64,000 nt of DNA from Sphingobium sp. CECT 9361. Lineage in GTDB: Bacteria; Pseudomonadota; Alphaproteobacteria; Sphingomonadales; Sphingomonadaceae. Each line of letters begins with the position of its first letter. Within the stretch, counting starts at the first letter, position 1. Positions 52,665 to 61,095 of this stretch are shown here, in pieces. The stretch is from positions 806,001 to 870,000 of the forward strand of contig NZ_CAKKNC010000001.1 in assembly GCF_918741285.1 (NCBI RefSeq), written 5' to 3'. The notes beneath the pieces were generated by a model that saw nothing but the letters and a program-made list of their open reading frames with translations, was not told the origin of the DNA and made no database searches. A program made the translations under genes and the position numbers.

Positions 52665-55163
52665 TCACCCCAATGGCGGCCCCGGCGGCATGGGGAAGCG
52701 TGACCGCGGCCCCTTGCCCCAGCCGGGCGACACGGCCTTGGGCGCGTTCTTTTCCGGATCGTCCAGATAGTGCGCGATGTCACGTGCCGACTGGCGGTAG
52801 TGCGCGGCGGTCAGCGGATCGCTGTCCTTCCGTCCCTTCAGTGCATCGGCCAGAAGAGCAAGCCGATCAAGGATATAGGCGCGTGCTTCAGGCGCCGTTT
52901 CGGTACTGGCCCCCAGCACCATCATCGAATCGAGTGCGACTTTCTGCGTCACGCGACGCAACGCGCGAGACGAAGCACTGCCGTCTCCCGATGCATTCCA
53001 CGTATGCGCCATCACGGCATCGACCATTTCCGGCAAGGTCACGGCATCGGCCTGACGAACGCCAAGCGATACCAGCCGCGCGCCGCGATCCGGCGCGAAC
53101 AGCGGCTCGATAACCAGCGCCGCCAAAATTCGCGCCGCACGCAATTGGTCGAACATATCGTCGTTGGACAGGTCTTCCAGATTGTCGCCCGGATCGGGCG
53201 TCAGTTGTGCCAGCAGCGTTTCCGGCAGGGCCAGATTGTCCGGCTCGATGGCTTCCATCAACAGCCGCAGGACATCGCGCTGCTCCTTGCCGGGAATGAA
53301 CTGCGTTGGGGGAAGCGTTTCGCCCTTCACCACGATGTTCTGGAATTGCCCGCCAATATATTTGACCGCCGATTCTATGGCGTAACGCTGATGCAGATAG
53401 GCCATCCACAACCGGATATTGCGCAACGATCCGATGGCTTCGCCCGGCTGCAACATTTGCGGCCCGTAATTGGCGAGCATGATTTTTCGCGCGGCCATGC
53501 TCTCTGTCAGGTTTTCGACCGGGGTCGCGCGGTCGTCATACCATGTCCAGCGGGGGTCGCTGTCCGGCACATAAATTATACCATCCGCACGCATATTGGC
53601 GATGATCGCATCGAGCCCCTGCTTCTCCTGCGCGGCTGGCAATGGCGTGTAGGAATAGCGTGTCATGTAGACATCATACGCACCGATGGCCTTCTGGAAG
53701 GATTCCGACAGGTCCAGTTTGCCGTTGGTCACTTTCACGCGCGGCGTGGGATATTCCATCACCGACGCGCGATCGTTCAGGCTGGACGCGAAATTATGTC
53801 CAAAGCCCAGAGTGTGACCCAGTTCATGCGCCGTCAGCAATGCCTGCCGCAACAGCGCCATGTCACGCTGGCCCTTCGGCATATTGGCCATGCCATCGGG
53901 CGTCAGCAAATTGGGGTCCGCAACCGTTATCCCGCTGCCGTCCTCTGGCAGCCCGCCGCTATAGGCATCCCAGTAATTGCCGATGCTGCGGATACGGTGC
54001 GTGTCCATATGCGTCTTCGACCCCAGCACTTCGCCGGTGCGCGGATCGCTGTAGTTGCCGCTGCTGGAAAAGCCGCGCTCGTCGCGATTGATCCACAGGA
54101 CATAGGCGTAGCGGATGTCCATCGGGTCCATGTCCGGCGGCGCGTCTTTCGCCTGTATAGCGTTAATGAAACCAGCGGCTTCGAACGCCTTGTTCCACCA
54201 CAACAGTCCTTCCTTCATCGCCTGCCGGGTGTCGGCGGGGATCGCGGGGTCGAAATAATAAACGATGGGTTTGATCGGCTCACTCATCGCGGCGGACGGG
54301 TCTTTTTTCTCCAGCCGCCAGCGCGATATCCAGCGTTCTTCCGGTCCTTCGCTGATCGGTTTGGAGTAGTCGTGGAAGCTGGGGCCGAATATCCCGATCC
54401 GCGGATCGGACTCGCGCGGGACGTAACCGGTCGGTGCTTTCAGGAAACTGTGATGGATACGGATCGTGAAACTGCGCGGGTCGGGCGTGACATTGCGCAC
54501 CAGATTGCCGGGCGCATCGGCGGCAAAGGTTGCCACCGTCTCGATCTCGGTGTTTTCCGGGAACGCTTTCATGCGCGCGGGATAAAAGCTGCTGCGGGCC
54601 GCATCGAATTTGAAGCTGCCCTGATTGGCGCGCTTCATCGCCGCTTCGATGTTCGCCGCATCCCGCATGAACAAGGATGTCGCGTCGACAACTACTCGAC
54701 CCCCGGTGCTGGACTCCACCGGCAATGCCGCAAGCACCGAAGTGGGGAAGGAATCCGCAACGCCCTGTTTATGGGCGTCGTCACCATTGAGCGACCGGTA
54801 TTTGAGGTTCTGTTCGACGACCAGAACCTTGCCGCCCGCCCGCTGAAAATGGATGACGGCGCTGTCCAGCACTCCCCGATCGAGCGGGAGCTCGACCGAA
54901 CCGCCGCCCGTCGCCGCAGACACATAATACAGCACATCGGTGTCGAAGGCGGAGATTTCCATCAACACTTTCCCGCGCGCCGCCTCGAAGGTGAAGGGAA
55001 TGAACCCGTCCATCCGAGCCGCAGGGGCCGTTGCCGCTGCACCGGGCGCAGCCGAAAGGGGGGAGGGGGCGGCACTGGAAAACGCCAGCGCAATCAACGC
55101 TACGCCACATAATCTGCGTATCCGCGCTCTGTTGCTTCGCTCTGCCGCCATGACCGCTGCCAT
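52665..55163 (-). CDS. Exported zinc metalloprotease, DUF5117/DUF5118 type
   Basis: 832 residues. Signal peptide (LCGVALIALAFSSAAPSPLSA). The metzincin-type zinc motif HELGHTLGFGHNFASS (HExxHxxGxxH) lies near residue 450, followed by the Met-turn-like SVMEYPTPRVKV. The flanking domains (GFIPFTFEAARGKVLMEISAFDTDVLYYVS and the C-terminal helical part) match the DUF5117/DUF4953 proteases common in sphingomonads and Bacteroidetes. Substrate unknown. GGAG precedes the ATG. Confidence 0.87.
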   Translation of the reverse strand: MAAVMAAERSNRARIRRLCGVALIALAFSSAAPSPLSAAPGAAATAPAARMDGFIPFTFEAARGKVLMEISAFDTDVLYYVSAATGGGSVELPLDRGVLDSAVIHFQRAGGKVLVVEQNLKYRSLNGDDAHKQGVADSFPTSVLAALPVESSTGGRVVVDATSLFMRDAANIEAAMKRANQGSFKFDAARSSFYPARMKAFPENTEIETVATFAADAPGNLVRNVTPDPRSFTIRIHHSFLKAPTGYVPRESDPRIGIFGPSFHDYSKPISEGPEERWISRWRLEKKDPSAAMSEPIKPIVYYFDPAIPADTRQAMKEGLLWWNKAFEAAGFINAIQAKDAPPDMDPMDIRYAYVLWINRDERGFSSSGNYSDPRTGEVLGSKTHMDTHRIRSIGNYWDAYSGGLPEDGSGITVADPNLLTPDGMANMPKGQRDMALLRQALLTAHELGHTLGFGHNFASSLNDRASVMEYPTPRVKVTNGKLDLSESFQKAIGAYDVYMTRYSYTPLPAAQEKQGLDAIIANMRADGIIYVPDSDPRWTWYDDRATPVENLTESMAARKIMLANYGPQMLQPGEAIGSLRNIRLWMAYLHQRYAIESAVKYIGGQFQNIVVKGETLPPTQFIPGKEQRDVLRLLMEAIEPDNLALPETLLAQLTPDPGDNLEDLSNDDMFDQLRAARILAALVIEPLFAPDRGARLVSLGVRQADAVTLPEMVDAVMAHTWNASGDGSASSRALRRVTQKVALDSMMVLGASTETAPEARAYILDRLALLADALKGRKDSDPLTAAHYRQSARDIAHYLDDPEKNAPKAVSPGWGKGPRSRFPMPPGPPLG

Positions 55164-55257
55164 TTGCCCATCTCCAATTGTTCAGTCGCTCTGGGGAACG
55201 GTTGAGTCTATCGCAATCCGCTATCCCTATTTGTCATTCACGGCGATGGGACAATAC

Positions 55258-55282
55258 GGAACGAACGGGCCATCCGGTCGTT
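55258..55282 (+). promoter_or_regulatory. EcfG-type promoter of the PLD-family gene
   Basis: GGAAC (55258-55262), 16-base spacer, CGTT (55279-55282): a perfect match to the general stress consensus. It ends 28 bases before the ATG and lies in the divergent gap between the metalloprotease and PLD genes. Confidence 0.7.
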
Positions 55283-55310
55283 ACGCAGAAGGTTCGATTT
55301 TGGGGGTGTG

Positions 55311-56837
55311 ATGACGCGGGCGAACGACGGACGGGCAGGCGCCTTCGCGACCACGCAATTGCTGACCCCCGGCGACAATTGCTGGCGGATCGAGCCAGCC
55401 GACCATTTTTCACTGATCGTCGATGCCGACGACTATTTTGCCGCCGCGCGTCAGGCGATGCTCGGCGCAAAAAAACGCATCATGCTGATCGGCTGGGATT
55501 TCGACGCACGGATCAACCTGTGCCATCCCGGCGAGACGGATGAAGGGCCGACACAATTGTCGGACTTCATCATCTGGCTTGTGGACCGCAACCCGGACCT
55601 GCAAATCTATCTTCTCCGCTGGGACGTGGGCATGGTGAAGGCCGTTTTTAGAGGCAACACGCTGGCGACACTTCTTCGTTGGAAAGCGCACAAACGGATC
55701 ACGGCGCGGATCGACAGCGTGCACCCTTTCGCCGCGTCGCATCATCAGAAAGTCGTGTCGATCGACGACAGCCTGGCCTTTTGCGGCGGCATCGACATGA
55801 CCAGCGAACGCTGGGACACGCGCGATCACGCCGACGATAATCCTGACCGCACTTTGCCGGGCAGCAAGACGCCGTACAAACCCTGGCACGACGCCACCAG
55901 CCTGTTCGATGGCAAGGCCGCCGCCGCAATCGGCGAACTGACACGGGAGCGCTGGAAGGCAGCCTGCGGGCAGACGCTGAAGCCGCTCGACACCATCACG
56001 TCGCAATGGCCTGCATCGGTTAAGCCGACACTCGAAAAGGTAAATCTGGCCATCGCCCGGAGCTATCCGGAGATGAAAAAGCGCCCCGCTGTCCTAGAGA
56101 TCGAGCGGCTGTACGAGACGCTGATTGCGGAAGCCAAGACGCTCATCTACGCCGAAAGCCAGTATTTCGCCTCGCGCCGCATCGCCATTGCCATTGGCAA
56201 GCGGCTGCAGGAGCCCGACGGTCCGGAAATCGTTGTCGTCAATCCCCTGACCGCTGACGGTTGGCTGGAACCCATTGCGATGGATACCGCACGCGCCCGG
56301 TTGGTGAGTGCGCTCAAACATCTCGATACGCACAATCGCCTGCGCATTTACCATCCCCAGACGGCGCAGGGGAATCCGATCTACGTCCATGCCAAGGTGA
56401 CTGTGATCGATGACCGCGTGCTGCGTGTCGGTTCCTCGAACTTCAACAATCGCTCGCTGCGGCTGGACACCGAATGCGACGTTGCGCTCGATGTGGCGGA
56501 CAATGCGGAACAGGCGCAGACCATCGTCGATATCCGCGACGACCTTATCGCCGAGCATTTGGGCGTCTCGCCGGAAACCGTCGCGAGGGAATATGCGGCA
56601 TCCGGTTCTATGATCGCTACGATCGAAAAGCTGCGGGGGCAGGGGCGCAGCCTCATCCCCTATGAAGTGCCCGATCTCAACGACGTCGAAAAATGGCTCG
56701 CCGACAATGAAGTGCTCGACCCCGAAGGCCCGGAATCCATCTTCGAAGGTTTCGCCGGGGACAGTCGCACCAAGCGTGGCCTTTTCCGCGGGTGGTATAT
56801 GGTCCGCAAACTGCGCTTCCGCCGCCACCGGGATTAG
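55311..56837 (+). CDS. Phospholipase D-family protein (cardiolipin synthase-like)
   Basis: 508 residues with two HKD motifs: HHQKVVSIDDSLAFCGGID (HxKxxxxD, near 150) and VHAKVTVIDDRVLRVGSSNFNNRS (near 365). Such proteins transfer phosphatidyl groups (cardiolipin synthase) or hydrolyse phospholipids. No N-terminal TM helices are seen, unlike Cls of E. coli, so it is a soluble or peripheral form. A perfect EcfG-type promoter lies just upstream, so stress-induced membrane remodelling is likely. Confidence 0.88.
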   Translation: MTRANDGRAGAFATTQLLTPGDNCWRIEPADHFSLIVDADDYFAAARQAMLGAKKRIMLIGWDFDARINLCHPGETDEGPTQLSDFIIWLVDRNPDLQIYLLRWDVGMVKAVFRGNTLATLLRWKAHKRITARIDSVHPFAASHHQKVVSIDDSLAFCGGIDMTSERWDTRDHADDNPDRTLPGSKTPYKPWHDATSLFDGKAAAAIGELTRERWKAACGQTLKPLDTITSQWPASVKPTLEKVNLAIARSYPEMKKRPAVLEIERLYETLIAEAKTLIYAESQYFASRRIAIAIGKRLQEPDGPEIVVVNPLTADGWLEPIAMDTARARLVSALKHLDTHNRLRIYHPQTAQGNPIYVHAKVTVIDDRVLRVGSSNFNNRSLRLDTECDVALDVADNAEQAQTIVDIRDDLIAEHLGVSPETVAREYAASGSMIATIEKLRGQGRSLIPYEVPDLNDVEKWLADNEVLDPEGPESIFEGFAGDSRTKRGLFRGWYMVRKLRFRRHRD

Positions 56838-56900
56838 CCGACCCAAGTAATTCGCTGCCACCCCTCACGCTGCGCCGCAACATGTGCTATCGGCCCAGCC

Positions 56901-58778
56901 ATGCTGAACGTAAACAATGTCACGGTGCGCCTGGGTGGGCGCGTCATTCTTGATCGAGCAACTGCGATGTTGCCCCCGCGCAGTCGCGTCGGCCTCATCG
57001 GTCGCAACGGCGCGGGCAAGTCCACGCTGATGAAAGCGATGATTGGGCAGATCGACCCGGACGAAGGCGAAATCGACAGCCCGCGCGGCACCCGCGTCGG
57101 CTATCTGCGGCAGGACGCCCCCAGCGGAACGCAGACTCCGTTCGAAACCGTCCTTGCCGCCGATCTGGAGCGTGACGCGCTGCTCATCGAAAGCGAAACC
57201 TGCGAAGACCCGGATCGCCTGGGTGAACTCTATGAGCGGCTGAACGCCATCGACGCCTACACCGCGCCCGCACGCGCCGCCCGTATCCTTGTCGGTCTGG
57301 GTTTCGACGAGGAAATGCAGGGCCGCCCGCTCGACAGCTTTTCGGGCGGCTGGAAGATGCGCGTCGCGCTCGCCGCGCTGCTGTTCTCGCAACCGGACCT
57401 CCTGCTGCTCGACGAACCGTCGAACCATCTCGATCTCGAAGCGACGTTGTGGCTGGAAAACTTCCTGAAATCCTATCAGGCGACGATTATCGTCATCAGC
57501 CATGAACGCGATCTGCTCAACAATGTCGTGGATCATATTTTGCATCTCGAAGGGGGGAAGATCACCCTTTACCCCGGCGGCTATGACGCATTCGAGCGGC
57601 AACGCGCCGAACGCCTCGCGCAACTGCAGGCGGCCAAGGAAAAGCAGGACGCCCAGCGTGCCAAGCTGCAGGACTATGTCGCCCGCAACAGCGCTCGCGC
57701 CAGCACCGCAAAACAGGCGCAATCGCGGCAAAAGGCGCTCGCCCGGATGCAGCCCATTGCCGCCGCGATGGAAGATCCCAGCCTCTCCTTCGTTTTCCCC
57801 AGCCCCCCCGAACTGCGCCCGCCGCTGGTCACGCTCGACATGGCCTCGGTCGGCTATGACGACACGCCGATCCTGCGCCGCGTCAACCTGCGCATCGATC
57901 CGGACGACCGCATCGCGCTGCTCGGTCGAAACGGCAATGGCAAGACCACGCTCGCCCGCCTGATCGCCGCGCAACTTCCCGCGATGGAAGGGGAAATGAC
58001 CAGCTCCAACAAGATGAAAGTCGGATACTTCACCCAATATCAGGTGGAGGAACTCGACACGACCGACACCCCGCTGGAACATATGGCGCGCCAGATGAAG
58101 GGCGCGACCCCCGGCGCAGTGCGCGCGCAGCTTGGCCGCTTCGGCTTTACGGGCGACCGCGCGATTCAGAAAGTCGGCAGCCTGTCCGGTGGCGAGCGCG
58201 CCCGCCTCGCCCTCGCGCTTATCACGCGGGAAGCGCCCAACATGCTCATCCTCGACGAACCGACGAACCATCTGGACGTCGATAGCCGTGAGGCACTGGT
58301 GCAGGCGCTCAACGATTATCAGGGCGCTGTGGTGGTCGTCAGCCATGACCGCCACATGATCGAACTGGTCGCCGACCGCCTCGTGCTGGTGGATAGCGGC
58401 ACGGCCAAGGAATATGGCGGCACGCTGGAAGACTATACCGACTTCATTCTCGGCAAGAGCGGCGGCGTGTCCGACAGCGGCGAGAAAATGTCGAAGGGCG
58501 ACCGCAAGGCCCAGAAACAGGCACAGGCCGCCGCCCGCGAACAGGGCAAGGCGCTCCGCGAAGCCGTCACCAAAGCGGAAAAGGCACTAGCCGCGCTCAC
58601 CGCTCACCGCGCCCGCATAGAACGCGCCATGTTCGATCCCTCCACCGCCGCGCCCGAAGAAGCCAAGCTGACGATGGGCGACCTGATGCGCAAGCGTGGC
58701 GAGATCGAAAAGCAGATGGAAACAGCGGAAGCCCAGTGGATGGCGGCGAGCGAAGCGTTGGAGGCGGTGGCGGTTTAG
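56901..58778 (+). CDS. ABC-F ATPase, YheS-like
   Basis: 625 residues, twin ABC domains without TM segments. Walker A LIGRNGAGKSTLMK and LLGRNGNGKTTLAR; signatures FSGGWKMRVAL and LSGGERARLAL; Walker B LLLDEPSNHLD and LILDEPTNHLD. The inter-domain linker is long and charged, and the C-terminus is a Lys/Glu coiled coil (RKAQKQAQAAAREQGKALREAV). This is the YheS/ABCF3 branch of ribosome-associated factors. A piece of a related 3' end recurs at 60950-61075. Confidence 0.92.
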   Translation: MLNVNNVTVRLGGRVILDRATAMLPPRSRVGLIGRNGAGKSTLMKAMIGQIDPDEGEIDSPRGTRVGYLRQDAPSGTQTPFETVLAADLERDALLIESETCEDPDRLGELYERLNAIDAYTAPARAARILVGLGFDEEMQGRPLDSFSGGWKMRVALAALLFSQPDLLLLDEPSNHLDLEATLWLENFLKSYQATIIVISHERDLLNNVVDHILHLEGGKITLYPGGYDAFERQRAERLAQLQAAKEKQDAQRAKLQDYVARNSARASTAKQAQSRQKALARMQPIAAAMEDPSLSFVFPSPPELRPPLVTLDMASVGYDDTPILRRVNLRIDPDDRIALLGRNGNGKTTLARLIAAQLPAMEGEMTSSNKMKVGYFTQYQVEELDTTDTPLEHMARQMKGATPGAVRAQLGRFGFTGDRAIQKVGSLSGGERARLALALITREAPNMLILDEPTNHLDVDSREALVQALNDYQGAVVVVSHDRHMIELVADRLVLVDSGTAKEYGGTLEDYTDFILGKSGGVSDSGEKMSKGDRKAQKQAQAAAREQGKALREAVTKAEKALAALTAHRARIERAMFDPSTAAPEEAKLTMGDLMRKRGEIEKQMETAEAQWMAASEALEAVAV

Positions 58779-58816
58779 GGTCGGTCGCCAGTCTCAGGCC
58801 CCAACGCACAATATCG

Positions 58817-60844
58817 TCACCGTGTGCTTTCGGGAAATACATTGGGCAGGCTGATCTCGAAATAGACGCCCGCCTTGCCCTTGTGCGCCCAGCGAATATT
58901 CCCGCTCCAGCGCTGGCCTTCTAGAAGTTCGACAAAAACCTCTTTGCCGATGTCATCGGGATGGAGTGTCGCTCCTTCGATCATCAGGCCGTGCCTGGAG
59001 ATGTTGCGTATTTGAATTTCTGTTTCGCGGGTGGAAAGAAGAAGCTTGGCCGACCGGAACACTTTCACGCGAGGATCGCGGCTGATGCTGTAACCGATCG
59101 GTTGCACCAGCGATGGGTCGCCCATGCTGGTCATCACGGACTCCAGCGGCATGGGCCGACCATAGACGAAGCCTTGAATATGGCTGCAACCCAGCTTGCG
59201 GATGAGCGTGATTTCGTCTTGTGCCTCCACGCCCTCCGCCGTCGTTTCCATCCCCAGAGCATCGGCCAGTGAAACGATTGCCGCGATGATCAGCGCGTTC
59301 TTGCTATCGGAGGACATTGCGCCGCGCACGAAGCTCTTGTCGATCTTGATCTTGTCGAACGGCGCATTTTGCAGATAGCCCAAGGATGAATAGCCCGTGC
59401 CGAAATCGTCGAGGGCAAGGCGCACGCCGATGTTCTTCAGGGCTTTGAACATCTGGCTCGAATGCGCATCGGTATTGAGAAAAACGCCTTCCGTTATCTC
59501 CAGCTCCAGCCGATCCGGCAGGATGCGCGACGTGGCCAGCGCGCTCGCTACGATCTTGGGAAATTGTGGGTTGGAAAATTGAATGGGCGAAACATTCACG
59601 GCGACGCGGACGGTGTCCGGCCAATGCGCTGCATCGTTGGCCGCAGTGCGCAAAACCCACTCGCCTAACGCTTCGATCAGACCGCATTCTTCCGCCACGG
59701 GAATAAACTGATCCGGGCCGATCAATCCAAACTTGCTGTGTTTCCATCGCAATAGCGCTTCGTAACCGACAATTTTCGTGGATTGGGTGGACACGATCGG
59801 CTGGTAGGCGAGGTGCATCTCGCCCTTTGCGAGTGCATCTCGGAGGTCGTCCTCCATCTGTCGACGGCTTTGCGCGGCGATCAGGAGATTGTCGGTGAAG
59901 ACGCGATGTACGCCCCGGCCGGCATCCTTCGCCGCATATAGGGCAAGATCGGCGTTGCGGACCAACTCGTCGGGCGTACCGCCATGCTCCGGCGCGATCG
60001 CGATTCCTATCGAGCACCCGATCTGGATCGCCATGCCGTCGATATCATAGGGTTGCGACAGTGAAGCGATGATGGACCGCGCCAGCCCCGATGCCTCGGC
60101 ACGCGAGGAATCCTGCGGAACGATGATCTGAAACTCGTCACCCCCAAGCCTGCCGAGCAAAGCGGTGTCCGAAGTCAGTCGCTGCAGGCGACCGGCCACC
60201 TGTTGCAGCAGCGCATCGCCTGTCTGATGCCCCAGCGTATCATTGACGTATTTGAACTTGTCGAGGTCCATCAACATCAACGCGGTCGGATTGAATCCGC
60301 TCGAACGGCTGAGCAAAGACTGTTCGAGCCAGGAATTGAGCATGGCGCGATTGGCCAGTCCGGTCAGGCCGTCCGAGTAGGCGAGGCGCCGAATTTCCGT
60401 TTGCGAGTTGCGCTTGTCCATCAGGTCGGCGGCCGACCCCATAAAGCCCCGATAGACTCCGGCTGCATCGAAATAAGGGCGTCCCGAGATCGCCCATAGA
60501 AAATTCGTCGTATCGGATACGATACGAATGGGGAAACCGGTAAACGCCGTCTTGGTCGTCAGATTGTAACTCAGGCTACGCTGCACATCCTGCGCACTGG
60601 CGTCGGGATGAAATATGGCGACGAACTTTGCACCGATGGGGTCGAGACCGTGCGCGACCAATATGGCACAAATCTGTGGGGACAAATAGGTGATCTGCCC
60701 GGCTGCGTCCGTTTCCCAGAACCAGCCTGCCGATTGTTCCTCATATACGGACACGAGCCGGTCCGCGCGCGAAACAGGCAAAGTCTGCTCAGCACGATTT
60801 GCTTTGGAAAAGCTTGAAAAAGCAGGGGCGATCCGACGAAGCAT
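58817..60844 (-). CDS. PAS-GGDEF-EAL-PilZ protein (c-di-GMP turnover)
   Basis: 675 residues from the chosen ATG. A PAS-like sensor (WFWETDAAGQITYLSPQI) near 40-140 is followed by GGDEF with LGGDEFQIIV intact and EAL with YEALLRWKHSKFG, DDFGTGYSSLGYL, KIDKSFVRG and AEGVEAQDE intact. A C-terminal PilZ-like domain follows (IRNISRHGLMIEG, RWAHKGKAGVYF). Both catalytic domains look competent. The Arg motif of PilZ has irregular spacing (RVKVFR), so c-di-GMP binding there is uncertain. A TTG start 10 codons upstream is possible. Confidence 0.9.
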   Translation of the reverse strand: MLRRIAPAFSSFSKANRAEQTLPVSRADRLVSVYEEQSAGWFWETDAAGQITYLSPQICAILVAHGLDPIGAKFVAIFHPDASAQDVQRSLSYNLTTKTAFTGFPIRIVSDTTNFLWAISGRPYFDAAGVYRGFMGSAADLMDKRNSQTEIRRLAYSDGLTGLANRAMLNSWLEQSLLSRSSGFNPTALMLMDLDKFKYVNDTLGHQTGDALLQQVAGRLQRLTSDTALLGRLGGDEFQIIVPQDSSRAEASGLARSIIASLSQPYDIDGMAIQIGCSIGIAIAPEHGGTPDELVRNADLALYAAKDAGRGVHRVFTDNLLIAAQSRRQMEDDLRDALAKGEMHLAYQPIVSTQSTKIVGYEALLRWKHSKFGLIGPDQFIPVAEECGLIEALGEWVLRTAANDAAHWPDTVRVAVNVSPIQFSNPQFPKIVASALATSRILPDRLELEITEGVFLNTDAHSSQMFKALKNIGVRLALDDFGTGYSSLGYLQNAPFDKIKIDKSFVRGAMSSDSKNALIIAAIVSLADALGMETTAEGVEAQDEITLIRKLGCSHIQGFVYGRPMPLESVMTSMGDPSLVQPIGYSISRDPRVKVFRSAKLLLSTRETEIQIRNISRHGLMIEGATLHPDDIGKEVFVELLEGQRWSGNIRWAHKGKAGVYFEISLPNVFPESTR

Positions 60845-60949
60845 AGTCCGCTTTAGTGCAATCGCGGTTAGCAAATAGTTGCATTTTGCGGGAGCATTGT
60901 ACGCCCGTTAAAATAAATAAAATGGTGGTTTGGTTTGCAAATTCTGTTC

Positions 60950-61075
60950 GTCGCGCTACCCGCCCACCGCGCCCGCACAGAACGGGCTATGTTCGACGTC
61001 CGGGAGGATGTGAGGCTGCCAATACGCGCCCTGATGGGAGGAAGCGCAGGGGCGACGGCGAGGGAGGGGGTGTAG
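60950..61075 (+). pseudogene. Displaced remnant of an ABC-F gene 3' region
   Basis: Frame 60950 onward encodes AHRARTERAMFDV, matching AHRARIERAMFDP near the C-terminus of the ABC-F protein at 56901-58778. At DNA level 60951-61000 aligns without gaps to 58591-58640 at 40 of 50 positions. The frame then drifts and stops at TAG (61073-61075). It has no start. The GGDEF-EAL gene lies between the two copies, so the fragment looks like an old gene end pushed aside by an insertion or duplication. Confidence 0.55.
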
Positions 61076-61095
61076 GCTGTGGAAGGCAATACGCG

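Noticed and set aside
52770-55112. 780-codon open frame antisense to the metalloprotease gene
   Set aside because: It mirrors the protease codon pattern, is rich in Arg/His/Gln and has no recognisable domain, while the sense strand has a full HExxHxxGxxH protease.
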